Assembly (NCBI GenBank): GCA_964035575.1
Contig: OZ037893.1
Span: forward strand, 1,054,001-1,118,000
Direction: 5' to 3'
Length of the DNA stretch: 64,000 nucleotides
Origin: Rhynchopus sp. YZ270_cl-10
Taxonomy: Eukaryota; Euglenozoa; Diplonemea; Diplonemida; Diplonemidae
Below are positions 22,357-32,888 of the stretch, piece after piece. The notes beneath the pieces are model-generated. The model made no database searches. It was not told the origin of the DNA and saw nothing but the letters and a program-made list of their open reading frames with translations. Position 1 is the stretch's first letter, and every line of letters starts with the position of its first letter. Both the position numbers and the translations under genes were made by a program.

Positions 22357-24718
22357 ATGGGGGATCTCTCTGACGTTCTGTTCCGATCCGCACTGAATTC
22401 TTCGAAGGAGCCGCAACAGCTGCTCAACAACGCGCCTTCTTCACCTACCTCCCCCACAGCTCCCCCTCCACCTGGCGATGCACGGGAACGTCGCGCACTG
22501 CAGGTGCATTCCGAGGCAGCTGCGTACGTCGCTTTGAAAGACAAATCGTTTGCAGCACTGTCCAGCGCTGCCATGAGAGGAATGCCTGAATTGGTTCAGG
22601 AAGAGGTCAAACGGTATGCCGCCGTCAAGCTGTCTGTTCTGTGGTTGCCAAGGGTGATGCTGAGCAGCCGGCAGAAGCATCACCACCATAAGGCGGCGAC
22701 CACCTCCGAGCAGGACCACAAAACGTCAACAATCATTAGTGTGCTGCGCTCTGGGGAGCTTCTGTCTTGTTGGCCTACAGAGCGTCTGGCAGGATTGGCA
22801 GAAGAGGTGATACCGGTTGCAGGGCAGAAAGGGGAGACAATAATCAGTGAAGGAGACTCATGCCGTAGTGGGTTGTGGTTGATTTTATCAGGGAGGGGGC
22901 ATATGACAAAGCGGAGCACGACAGTGCCAAAGACAGATGTGGTGGTGCATCGGTTTGTCGCTCCGGTTCTGATGGGAGACTTTGCATTGTTAACAGATGA
23001 GCTGCGAACCGCGAATGTAGTGCTAGACACAGATGCTTCCTGTTTTATTATACAGAGAACCTCCTTTTTGAAGGAACTAAGTTTGCTCCCAGCCGAACTG
23101 AATGATGACATTTATGTTCGTGCGTTTGCAAGGAGGGAGAGAAATATCTCAACGTTTTTCCCTCCAAAGGTAGCCTATGTGAGGGCAATGTTTTGTTTGG
23201 CAGATTTAGCGGAGGGTGATGCAGAGTATTTGGTGACGTGCCTGCGGCCGTTGTGTGTCCGGCAAGGACATACCATAGTGCGGAAAGGGGAACGTGGTGT
23301 GGGAATGTATTTCGTTTGTCGTGGTAAGGCTGAAGCCGACCCGACGTTGTCGTACCCGGAAGGATTGTCGCACACCCCGACACACAACACAACGTTCGGC
23401 GAGATGGCGCTCCTCTTCAGCGCCTGTCGTGTAGAAGCTACCATAACGGCACTGCAGCACACAGACCTTTATGTACTGCCGTTCAAGGCGGTCAAGGAGA
23501 TGCACAGATACAGCCAGCTAAGGGCACGCATCTTTGCGAGGGTAGGTGAGATGCGGACACAGCATTTGGCACGGCAGATGAAGTCCGTATGTTCTCCCCC
23601 CTTTTTGAAGCATTCTTCCAGGGAAAACCTTTGCCTTAACTACCCATTGTGTTTCTTTAAGGCATTCCCACAAGATTCTCTTTCTACCCCTACCCCTGCT
23701 CATCCTTCTCCTTCTCCCCACAGACCGAACACATCCAAACCTGCGTCGCAATGATGCGCCGCACTGCGACCCTCGGTGAGCTCTGCAGCCAGGACTGTCT
23801 CGAGGAAATCGCCCGCCATCTGCAGCCTGCAGCGTTTGTACCCCGGCAGACTGTGGTCTCTGCTGTACACCTCTGCGACTCACTGTGCGTAGTAACGTGC
23901 GGACGTGCCACTGTCGTGAACAAACTTCTACAAGACCCTGTCATCGTGAAGACCGGCGACGTGCTGGGCCTCTCCCTCTTCGCAGTGCACAGATGGCTCT
24001 TCCCGGTACAGGCCACAGCAGGCTGCGATGTGTGGAGCATACAAAAGACGCCCTTCCTCGACATCCTCTCCCGCCACGGCACGCTTCATGCGATGTACCA
24101 CCAAGTGAAGAAGGAGTTCTCAGAGCCGAACGGACTGTCCCTAGAAGAGATCCTACAGCGGGGGAGGAATGCTGCAGGGGTATGCCGCCTTTTGGCAATC
24201 TTCAAACCCCTCCACACCCGAATAATGTTTCATCTTTACCTCCCCCTAACTCTTCACAGTACCACCGCCCGCCTCTGTTGTATCCATGCGTGGGGTTGCC
24301 CCCCGGTACGCTCACGCCATACCATTTTGAACCGTTGCGTGGTCTTGATCCAGCGTTGGAGCCACTCAGCCCTAAAGGTAAGGTGAGCGCGGAGGTGCGC
24401 AAGGTGCCGCATTTTTCATTGCCCGAGGCAAAGAAGTTTTGGGTAGTGTTGAAGCCGACGGCGAGAGAGGAGAGGGAGAAGGGAAAGGAGGAGAAGGAGA
24501 CACACCATGTGCCGCATGCACAGCACGCAGCACGCATTGCAGGCAAGCGCCATGAGGCACGTGATGCACGAGATTCAACGGATCTTATGCTCCTTCTCGA
24601 CATGATCACACCACCCCTCCGTGCCCTCGCCCCACAACCCCCGACGCAAAGATGCAAACCCATCCGCCCCTTGCAGATAACCAACGGTCGAAAAGAGAAG
24701 CAGCGATTGATTGAATAG
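22357..24718 (+). CDS. Protein with tandem cyclic-nucleotide-binding domains, 3 exons
   Basis: Exons 22357-23586, 23724-24179 and 24260-24718 give 714 residues. cNMP-binding-like beta barrels lie at about 132-242 (SEGDSCRSGLWLILSGRG, then LMGDFALL) and 278-388 (RKGERGVGMYFVCRGKAE, then FGEMALLFSACRVEATI). The second has the phosphate-binding-cassette pattern FGE..LL....R.AT and is the best candidate for ligand binding. A third, degenerate one lies at about 423-540 (VVTCGRATVV, KTGDVLGLSLFA). There is no kinase or channel domain. The tail is Lys/Glu-rich. The ATG at 22357 is used because the frame opens upstream only through GTG. A regulatory or scaffold role in cAMP/cGMP signalling is inferred. 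Confidence 0.85.
23587..23723 (+). other. 137-nt phase-0 intron
   Basis: Donor GTATGT, a C/T-rich 3' end and acceptor CCCACAG. Splicing joins the second barrel to TEHIQTCVAMMRR in frame. Confidence 0.85.
24180..24259 (+). other. 80-nt phase-0 intron
   Basis: Donor GTATGC after the codons for RNAAG, and acceptor CTTCACAG. The downstream frame then stays open to the stop at 24716-24718. Confidence 0.82.
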
Positions 24719-25513
24719 AAAAAGCGAAAAACGATTCCCAAAATGGTTTACCTCTAAGATGCGGGCATCGCCCGGACTGTTAATAGAGGAGATTAGTTTT
24801 TTGTGCTGACCGTCTTTTTGAATCCCCTGTGGGGGAAAAAAGGGGTGATACCGTTTAGGTAGGGGTGCCGGGTTTTTGCATTGTACGTTTTGAACTTCAT
24901 TTTTTTTGTAGCGGAAGCGACCCATCGTGAGGGGGGGAGGGGGGAGGGGGGAGGGGTGGGGTGTCTATCCCAAAGGTTTTTTTTCTCTGCAGGCCACTCC
25001 CACAGTACTCTGCTTTACAGCAAGGTAAGGGAGTGTGTGTGCGGTTTTGTCAAACGTTTCAAGAATTATGGTGAATGTAGTCACACAACCTCTGTCATTT
25101 TTATGGGAGGGGAGCATTGTGTACAAGCGTATGCCTTTTGGTGGTAAGGTGGCAACATTATTCCAACAAAGTTATCAGGAAATAAACCAAAGAATCTGCT
25201 CTTGACTGGGTTGCGTTCTTGATTTTTTTTTTTTTTGTTTTTTGGTCAGTGCCTGCGTCCCAGGGGTGTTTGCACTTTCAACTTCACCCTTTTCATCAGG
25301 GAAGTTCTATTCTTACCTCAGCTGCTCACATGCCTCTCCCTTGAAACTAACTATTCAAGGGTATCCCTGGTTTTCTTTCGTTTCTTTACCCAGCTTTCCC
25401 CCCTACCGAGCAGAATACAAACGAAGCCCATTGCTCTTCCTTTAGCATTTCCATACTCCGCACCCATCTACGCTCCTATCACACCCCACTTCTCAGGTTT
25501 TTTGTTCACAAAG
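24719..25513. other. Intergenic region with G-rich run and family C copy
   Basis: No gene seen. Contains a GGGGGGAGG-rich run at about 24930-24960 and a family C hairpin at 25248-25290 (AGTGCCTGCGTCCCAGG, tail GCACTTTCAACTT). A candidate acceptor CTTCTCAG lies 18 bases before the ATG of the next gene. Confidence 0.65.
25248..25290 (+). repeat. Family C element (second hairpin)
   Basis: AGTGC/GCACT outer stem with the loop core GCGTCCCAG and tail TTGCACTTTCAACTT. Preceded by a T14 run and GGTC. Confidence 0.7.
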
Positions 25514-28500
25514 ATGGACCTCACATCTACGTCGCCCAAGCTGGCGAAGCTGGACGTGACGTCGGGAGGCGCAAGCACTGCGACGGAGGGTGAGGCGTCG
25601 TCATACGATGTGTCGTCTGCTGAGTCTGCGTCTTCAGTGCCTGCGATGCGGGCTGTATCTGTGTCACTGTGTGTGAAGCGCGCACGCAGACATGCGTCGC
25701 TTGGGATGGTGTTGAGCGACGCCTGTGTGGTGCGCAAGGTTGTGAAGGGCTCGCCAGCCTCTATCGCAGGCGTCATCCCCGGGATGCGTATTACACATGT
25801 GGACGGCACGGCAGTGGCCTCCCCTGCAGAGGCAAAGCGTGCTGGCACCTTGTCGCTTGACGTCCACCTCAACGCCACCGTCGACAGCAGCACCCGCCAG
25901 CGTGGCCGTGTTGTGTCGTGGTCACCACGCGGCTTCGGCATGGTAGCCCCAGACGTGCCCATCGTGCTGCCCGCAGGACAGCTCCACGAAGGCCCCGACC
26001 CTGCGCTCTACGTCGGGAAGCTCTTCTGCCACGTCTCGCAGTGTGCACACCCCCTTGCGGTCAACGCCTCAGTCGAGTTCAGCGTCGACGTGGCACCTGA
26101 GGGGCTGCGTGCGGTGGGGGTGCGGCTGTGCAGCACCGTGCCGTCGGGGGTCGACGTCAAACGTTCGCGCACCAAAGCGATTGAGTCCATTGAGTGGTGG
26201 AACGTGAACAACCTGCACCAGGTTGGGAAGGTGGTGGTGACCGGGGACCGTGCTGCACGCACGCTGCAGTACAGCAGGAATGGGGTGGCACGTCCGGCGG
26301 TGCAGCAGATGGTGTTCGACGGGGACAATGCGGTGCATATGCCTGAGATTGAGAAGACACTGCGTGTACCGTACGGGCCGGACAGGGTGCGTCTCGTGGG
26401 GGCGCTGCGTGAGCTGGCAGACGCGTGCTCTGTGCAGCACAACTTCCCTTCGGCATCGGCCGCAGCCGCACTGGTAGAGGAGGACAACGAGGCAGAGCAG
26501 CGTGGCGGACGTGGCTCAGGTGTGATGGTTGCACGCACCACGACGCGCCTCTGGATTGGGTGGCTTACACCGACGCTGGCTTCGCGCCCGACACACCTGC
26601 GGCGTGCAGTGGAGGCGCTGCTGGAGGGACACGCAGTCGAGTCTGTGCGGGAGTGCCCCGTGCAGGACAAGCTGGCTGCCATTGTGACGCTTGCCGGGAA
26701 CCGCGGGGTGACGCTGATGCAGGTGTGCGAGCTGAACATGCGGGAACATGCTGGCGGGGTGCGGGTGACCATTGACGATGCGGGGAGTCGCAGGACGACC
26801 ACCAGCCGCAACACGAAAGGTGCAGACATGGGGCGCGTTGAGGTGGCGGTGTCGGTGGCCTTGCCACGCACGCTGCCTGTTGAGGCACAGTGCCTGCACA
26901 GCGTGGGTGTACGCCTGGATAGTGCGTGCTGTGTGGTGGCGGTGGTGCCAGGGTCTGCCGCCTCTGTGGCAGGCATATGCCCATCGATGCAGGTGGAGCG
27001 TGTCGCAGGGCAGGCGGTGGCGAAGGTGGACGACGTGGCGGCTGCTGTGCGTGGCGCTGTGCATGCAGGCAAGGCAGAAGTCGCTGTGGTGGCGTCTGTG
27101 GACAGCAGCGGCTTCCTTGGTGGCCGTGTGGAGTCGTGGTCGACGGATCGTAGTGCCGGTGTGCTGGTGCCCGATGTGCCAGTCTTCGTGCCTGCAGGCG
27201 TGCTGCCGGCGTCGCCTTCGTCTGCGGTGTACATTGGGGATGTGTTGTGTGCGCCTGCAGCGCTGCCTGCAGGTGTGCGCAGCCTTGCTCCAGGCCAGGC
27301 TGTGGCGTTCAGGGTGCACTACCAGGGCGGAAGGATGCGTGCGCTCGCCGTGCGTGCTGCTCAAGAGGGCGCGCGTCTGCAGGAGGTGGCAGAGGCCGCA
27401 CAGCGCAACGTGCGCGCTGGGGCCGACATGGCACGTGTTGTGGACCACGCCCCGAAGATCTGCATGATGCACCTTGGGGGGAAGTGCAGGAGGCATGCGA
27501 ATGCTTCAAAGGCAGATGCTCCACAGAGAGGCATGCTGGCGAGGTGTGTCAATGGTGTGCACGTGCCACTCCCTGTGTCCACAGAGGCGCAGAAGGAGTC
27601 GAAGTTGATGGAAGCCGAGTCCCTAAGCAAGGTGCTGACACGTGTGAGCCCCGCAAAGCTGCAGCTGCTGCAGCAGCAGGTGGCGGATGCGGCAGAGAGC
27701 TCGCACAGCTGGTGCGGCGGGCAGGCAATGCAGGTGCAGGAGGCGTGGCAGCTGAAGAACGAGGCGCTCGAGTTCCGCTTCCGTGCGACGGAGTACAACA
27801 TGCGGCAGGCGACGGGGCGTGCGCCAGACATGATTGAGGGCTTCCACGGGACTGCGGAAGCGAATGTGCTGAGCATCGCACTGCACGGCTTCGACCCCTT
27901 CAGGCGGTCGGGACAGGCGTTTGGGTCTGGTGAGTACTTCGCGAAGAACCCAAATATCTCTCGTGGGTACTGCCGCGGTGGGGCGTACATGTTCCTGTGC
28001 GGGCTGATTCTCGGAACGGCGGACGTGGACCACACGTGGGTGAAGGACATGGGGTACTACGTGATAAAGCAGAGTGGCGGGAACATCCAGTGCCTGCCGC
28101 GCTACCTGATCCGCTTTGCACCTGAGGCGTGCCCCGAGGCGCGGCTTGGGAAGGCACTTGCACAGTTTGGCGGTGAGGCGGACGATGCGGAGGCGACGCT
28201 GCGCAAGATGGGTGAGGACCAGCGCGGTGGTGTGGAGGCGTGCAAGGGGCGTGTCGACGCAACGATGATGGCGGCACACACCCGCTGCCTGTGGATGGGG
28301 TGGCTGGACCCGGAGCTGGGACGCGACGACGCTGCAGTGGAGGCGAGTGTGCGCACGTTTCTTGCCGGACACAAGGTGGTGATGGTGAAGCCGGAGCGCA
28401 ACGGGGCGCGTGTCGGTGCGTTTGTCGAGCTTGCGTCGGCGGTAGGGCAGGCGCAGCTGGCGGAGCTGAACACGCGTCCGTACGGCGCACGCGGGCTGCG

Positions 28501-28573
28501 CATCTCTGTCGACGACGCACAGCCGGGTTTGCGGGTTCAATCCTCGGAGAGCTCCTCCACCTATCTTTTGCAG
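25514..28573 (+). CDS. PARP-type ADP-ribosyltransferase with duplicated PDZ, cold-shock-like and RRM-like modules
   Basis: About 1020 residues from the ATG at 25514; the 3' end is uncertain. Approximate order: PDZ-like 46-125 (VVKGSPASIAGVIPGM), cold-shock-like 130-203 (GRVVSWSPRGFGMVAPD), an unassigned segment 205-330, RRM-like 340-430 (TRLWIGWLTP ... RVTIDDA), PDZ-like 446-533 (VVPGSAASVAGICPSM), cold-shock-like 534-616 (GRVESWSTDRSAGVLVPD), a Cys/His cluster near 650 (CMMHLGGKCRRH), ART catalytic domain 727-873, RRM-like 919-1003 (CLWMGWLDP ... RISVDDA). The ART domain has the His of FHGT and the Tyr of GSGEYFAKN. The strand before LPRYLIRF lacks an obvious catalytic Glu, so mono-ADP-ribosylation is more likely than polymer synthesis (inference). 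Beyond about 28526 the frame leaves conserved sequence and runs into a minisatellite to 28846. Confidence 0.85.
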
Positions 28574-28631
28574 GTTTGTGTCATTCTCATACATACCTTC
28601 GTGTTCGTTAAGTCAACGTTATCTGTTTCTA

Positions 28632-29519
28632 GGTTGCGTTATCTGGCTGGTGGTTGTGCGGGTTTGCGGGTTGACGGGTGCGCGGGTTTGCGGGTTCTAG
28701 GTTACGTTATCTGGCTGGTGTGGTCAATAAGCTGGCTGGTGGGTGCGGGTGCGCGGGACCTAGCTGGTTCTAGGTTGCGTTATCTGGCTGGTGTGGTCAA
28801 TAAGCTGGCTGGTGGGTGCGGGTGCGCGGGACCTAGCTGGTTCTAGGTTGCGTTATCTGGTTGGTGTGGTCACTAAGCCGGCTGGTGGGTGCGGGTGCGC
28901 GGGACCTAGCTGGTTCTAGGTTGCGTTATCTGGCTGGTGGTTGTGCGGGTTTGCGGGTTTGCGGGTGCGCGGGTTTGCGGGTTCTAGGTTGCGTTATCTG
29001 GCTGGTGTGGTTGTGCGGGTGCGCGGGGTTCGGGCAACGTTATCTGGCTGGTGTGGTCAATAAGCTGGCTGGTGGGTGCGGGTGCGCGGGACCTAGCTGG
29101 TTCTAGGTTGCGTTATCTGGCTGGTGTGGTTGTGCGGGTGCGCGGGACCTAGCTGGTTCTAGGTTGCGTTATCTGGTTGGTGTGGTCACTAAGCCGGCTG
29201 GTGGGTGCGGGTGCGCGGGACCTAGCTGGTTCTAGGTTGCGTTATCTGGCTGGTGTGGTCAATAAGCTGGCTGGTGGGTGCGGGTGCGCGGGACCTAGCT
29301 GGTTCTAGGTTGCGTTATCTGGTTGGTGTGGTCACTAAGCCGGCTGGTGGGTGCGGGTGCGCGGGACCTAGCTGGTTCTAGGTTGCGTTATCTGGCTGGT
29401 GTGGTCAATAAGCTGGCTGGTGGGTGCGGGTGCGCGGGACCTAGCTGGTTCTAGGTTGCGTTATCTGGCTGGTGTGGTTGTGCGGGTGCGCGGGGTTCGG
29501 GCACTTTATCTGGCTAGTG
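28632..29519 (+). repeat. Minisatellite, 73-bp unit with splice-acceptor-like TTCTAG
   Basis: About 12 full or partial copies of a GT-rich unit containing GGTTCTAGGTTGCGTTATCT, GGTCAATAAGCTGGCTGG and GCGGGACCTAGCTG. Some units are shortened or have extra GCGGGTTTGCGGG. The copies are highly similar, so the array is young. It lies between the PARP-like gene and a partial ART exon. Each unit carries a TTCTAG/GTT junction that looks like an acceptor followed by a donor. The open frames through it are by-products of composition. Confidence 0.9.
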
Positions 29520-29639
29520 TGTACCAAAAAAATTTTCCACCACCAAATTTTACCACCAGTAGTCTTCCCCCCTTGGGTTGAGGTCTCAAAAAAAATTTTG
29601 CACGATAAGTCATGTTGAACAAAATATTTCAAAAAAACC

Positions 29640-29762
29640 ACCCCCCTGTGCGCCCGATTAGCCGACCCCCCTGTGCGCCCGATTAGGAGGACCCCCCTGT
29701 GCGCCCGATTAGGCGACCCCCCTGTGCGCCCGATTAGCCGACCCCCCTGTGCGCCCGATTAG
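29640..29762 (+). repeat. Minisatellite, 25-bp unit, five copies
   Basis: The unit is ACCCCCCTGTGCGCCCGATT followed by AGCCG, with small changes after the AG. Every unit has a C-rich tract and ends in ATTAG, like a 3' splice site. The last unit runs directly into the open frame at 29763. Confidence 0.9.
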
Positions 29763-30120
29763 GGTAGTTGGGCTTGGGATCTACCTTGCTGACGATGCGG
29801 CCAAGTCGCACCGCTACGTCCGTCCGCAGGGGAGGCAGCACTCGCTGGTGCGGTGCCGGGTGAACCTCGGGAGCCCGTACATGATTGAGGGGAACCTGCA
29901 GGAGCAGCACGGCCTGCACAACGTTGTGCGCTGTGTCGACCCTAGTGCGCACGTCGACGCCTCGCCGCACGAGTGGGACGCCCTGCGTGGCCACGACTCC
30001 TACTACGTCAAGGGGCTGGGCCACAAGGCAAAGCACGGCTACGGGGTCATCAACAACGAGTTCGTGGTCTTCCACCCGGCACAGGTTCTCCCGCTGTATG
30101 TGGTTGACTACACCTGTTAA
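29763..30120 (+). pseudogene. C-terminal half of a second PARP/ART catalytic domain (partial gene or last exon)
   Basis: About 118 codons to the stop at 30118-30120. It reads GLGIYLADDAAKSHRYV, then SPYMIEGNLQEQHGL, HDSYYVKGLG and NNEFVVFHPAQVLPLY. This matches the second half of a PARP catalytic domain with the Tyr of GIYLAD and, unlike the upstream gene, the catalytic Glu of NEF. The first half with the HGT histidine is missing. Either this is the last exon of a gene whose earlier exons were displaced by the two minisatellites, or it is a truncated copy. Phase-compatible splicing from the upstream gene is possible only with a weak donor near 28527. Confidence 0.7.
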
Positions 30121-30365
30121 GAGGTCGGCGGCAATGTTGTGTGGCAAGAAAAGATAGATCCAAAGATATACCCATGGACATTCGCCTTTCGATATGTTCT
30201 TTGCTATATTCAGGTGCGTTTGCTTCCCAAGGGTTCTGCCCTTTGATTTTTGCTTTTGTTGGGTTTTGCAATGTTGTGTGTGTTAGTTTGTTTTGCTTTG
30301 TTGTCCCTTTTGGTTTGCTTTTGAATGTATTCACTACACATTCATTTCTTTAGATTTATTTGATT

Positions 30366-30420
30366 AATCAGTGCATCCGATGTACGGTGAGGCGTTTGCG
30401 GGTTTGCACTTTCAACTTCC
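30366..30420 (+). repeat. Family C element, diverged
   Basis: GTACGGTGAGGCGTTTGCG followed by TTTGCACTTTCAACTT. Same tail as 48700. Confidence 0.5.
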
Positions 30421-30479
30421 CTTTGATTCTTCAGGTTCTTCTTCTTAGGCCCCATGCTCTTTGAGACGCATTTTTTTTA

Positions 30480-30595
30480 TCAGATGTAACCCACGAAATG
30501 GATGTAGGACTGCATGGTTCAAGGGTCCACCCCGGTACAGCCGGTCATGTACCAAGGTACACTGTTCACGAGAGGGCTTTGTATTTCAACTCTAC
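30480..30595 (+). repeat. Family D element, full-length
   Basis: Preceded by a T run and ATCAG. GATGTAACCCACGAAATGG, then GGTCCACCCCGGTACAGCC, hairpin GTACC-A-GGTAC, and CACGAGAGGGCTTTGTATTT. Confidence 0.85.
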
Positions 30596-30606
30596 TTTTT
30601 TTTTGT

Positions 30607-30645
30607 AAGATGTGTGTGCACGAGATGCACATTCATCTCAGAAGT
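30607..30645 (+). repeat. Family B hairpin element
   Basis: AAGATG opposite CATCTC outside, TGTGC opposite GCACA inside, loop ACGAGAT, then T-rich. Same design as family A with another inner stem. Confidence 0.75.
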
Positions 30646-31033
30646 TTTTTTTTTTTTTTTGTTTGTTTTGTTTTTCTTGCCTTTTTTGAAAACGATTACT
30701 TCTTAATTTTTCCCCTTACCTTTTGCAGATCTTCTTCCCTTCTTTTTTGTGTATTTTTACGACTAAAACCGAGTTTTGTGCACAGCTGTGTGCTGTATAC
30801 GCTCCATCTCTCTTGCTTACTCTCCCCCTTATCCGCGGCTGTGTTTGTGTTGGTTGCGATTAACCACTACCACCACACACCACGGACCAGGTCTAACCCC
30901 TATATTCACCTGCCGCCAGCACCCCTATCTTAGGAGCGCTGTTTTCGCCACAGAGTGAAATACAAACCACCCTGAAGGGAGTGGGCGAGAGAGATTACCC
31001 CCCTCCCCTTTTTTTTGAGATAACGATTGTCAA

Positions 31034-31080
31034 GGGTGTGACTAAGTACGAGAGTACTTAGGTTCATCTTATAAAGTGTT
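31034..31080 (+). repeat. Family A element with compensatory 8-bp stem
   Basis: CTAAGTAC pairs perfectly with GTACTTAG around a GAGA loop. In other copies the stem is CTAAGC/GCTTAG, so both strands of the stem have changed together. The tail GTTCATCTTATAAA is conserved. Confidence 0.85.
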
Positions 31081-31738
31081 CTCATATTTTTTTTTGCTGT
31101 AGGTGACTGCAGAGGTAGATGATTGATTGTACCTATTTTACGTTTTGAAGCACAAAGTAATTTTGTGCATTTTGTTAATGGTTGTACAGTTGTACATACT
31201 ATAGCAATACACATCATATATTTTTGAAGCGAATTTGAAGAACGTACCAGAACAAAACAAAAAAAACAAAAACAAAGTAAATTTCCCCGTGTCTAAAGGA
31301 ACACTACCCTGCGCGTATTACGTGGGTAGTGTAGCGTACCAACTAAACAGAAGACGAAAAGGGTGAAGATGCAATCAAACAACAAACGACAAAAACGACT
31401 AATAAATAGAGGACGTGAATTTCTTTTTTTTTACACAACCCCCAACCCCCATTCACTTCTCATGACTTCTCCCACCACCCCCACCAACAGAAAAAACCGC
31501 AATACACAATACACACAACATAAGAAGAAAAAAAAATGCGGCTACTCACACTCAATCAGGGGTTTTTGAGATAAGACTTCTGTTAGGTTTATCACTTCAT
31601 TCTCTTACCCTGTTGACGCAATCAAAGCACTTGCAGCACACAAGGCAGACCACCCTCTCCTTTTTCTCTGTTGGTACCCACAGCAACGCACACACCTTTC
31701 AACACCTTTCCTTTTTGAGAATCACTTCGCAGTTCACA

Positions 31739-32746
31739 ATGATATGCGACCTGATGGATCAAGGCCACGGCTTGGCCTTCTTCAACCGCCTTCCCCCGCA
31801 GACTCCTCCTATAGACGACACTGAAGAGGATGACGATTTAGTCAAGATCATGGAAGGTGCGCGCATCCTTATCACCGGGGGAGTTGGTTTGAGTGAGGAT
31901 GAAACCCAAAAGAGACGTGACCTTGGATTGCAGGTTCAAATGCAGAACGTTAACAAAACGGATGAGAGGCGCTTTTTGAAGGCCTGCAGGTTGGGGCAGC
32001 AGGACATCGTGGAGCTGCTTGCGTATAATCATAAGGGTGCACGCGATCGGTATGGGGCTTCTGCGCTTCATATTGCGACGCAAAATGGGCATCTTAATAT
32101 TGTACGGCGGTTGGTACAGTATGGTGCTGACGTCAATGCAGCGACCAAGACAGGAACCGCATTGCACACTGCATGCGTTCAAAAGCAATGTGCCATAGCA
32201 GAAGTTCTTCTCACCTCTGGGGTGCTCCCAGACACCCAAGCGCACATTGATGGCTCAACCGCGTTGCACCACGCTGTAACAGGGGGGTCATCAGTATTGG
32301 TAGCGTTACTACTCCAGCACAACGCCAACACTACAATACGAAACGCAAAGGGTATGACCCCATCGAAATCAGCGATGGCGATCTACGTGGCCCGCGGTGG
32401 GCGTGGTGTGATCTGCGCGACGTTGCTCCGCATCCTGCAGCTCCTTGAAACGCAGGCGGTCAAACGCCGCCAGACACGGAGAGGGGTCTTCCACACCCAT
32501 TTGCTGGAAGGGGCAACAACCACCCCACTGCTACTGTCCAATATACCCTCTGTAGGTGACGTTTTGTGCATAGAGGATCAACCAAGAAGAGGAAGTGTCA
32601 GGATCGGTGCAGCGGTAGGTAGAGGTGACGTCAGAGCGAGCCTCGGCAGAGGGGGAGGAGGAGTCCTCCCGGAAGGTGTCCGCCGCCTTGCCTCGCTCCC
32701 CCGCCTGGCACCGACGCTCCCTACATTGAAGAATCCCCCCGCTTAA
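31739..32746 (+). CDS. Ankyrin-repeat protein
   Basis: 335 residues from the ATG at 31739. Ankyrin repeats occupy about 78-215, with the signatures GASALHIATQNGHLNIVRRL, TGTALHTACVQKQCAIAEVL and GSTALHHAVTGGSSVLVALL. The N-terminus (MICDLMDQGHGLAFF) and acidic linker have no known domain, and the C-terminal 90 residues are Gly/Arg-rich and low in complexity. The frame is open upstream, but with only a TTG start; an AG acceptor lies six bases before this ATG. Probably a protein-protein interaction adaptor; partner unknown. Confidence 0.85.
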   Translation: MICDLMDQGHGLAFFNRLPPQTPPIDDTEEDDDLVKIMEGARILITGGVGLSEDETQKRRDLGLQVQMQNVNKTDERRFLKACRLGQQDIVELLAYNHKGARDRYGASALHIATQNGHLNIVRRLVQYGADVNAATKTGTALHTACVQKQCAIAEVLLTSGVLPDTQAHIDGSTALHHAVTGGSSVLVALLLQHNANTTIRNAKGMTPSKSAMAIYVARGGRGVICATLLRILQLLETQAVKRRQTRRGVFHTHLLEGATTTPLLLSNIPSVGDVLCIEDQPRRGSVRIGAAVGRGDVRASLGRGGGGVLPEGVRRLASLPRLAPTLPTLKNPPA

Positions 32747-32888
32747 CAGATGAGGGCGTTCTTTTTGCAAATCGTCGATTTTTTTTTCAAAAAAAAAGGC
32801 TCATTTTTTTCATTTTCATCTCCATTTTTTCTCCCCACAACCTCTACCTCAGGAATTCAAAGGGGGGTAAGTAAAAAACCAAAAAAAG

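Larger units (their letters stand above)
30121..31738. other. Intergenic region with C, D, B and A elements
   Basis: No supported gene. Short elements follow each other: C-like (30366), D (30480), B (30609) and A (31036). The last 300 bases before the ankyrin gene are A- and C-rich and end in CTTCGCAG then TTCACA before the ATG, a compact acceptor plus leader. Confidence 0.65.

Noticed and set aside
24260-24320. Match of about 15 bases (TATCCATGCGTGGGGT) between exon 3 of the cyclic-nucleotide-binding gene and the left border of the TIR element at 45552
   Set aside because: Too short, and it spans flank plus terminus; probably chance.
26008-27234. Long antisense frame (408 codons) inside the PARP-like gene
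   Set aside because: Shadow of a GC-rich coding sequence with strong third-position bias. The + strand carries recognisable domains.
28574-29581. Open frames rich in Gly, Leu and Ala continuing the PARP-like gene through the 73-bp minisatellite
   Set aside because: Repeat-derived low-complexity translation with no domain; conserved sequence ends near 28526.
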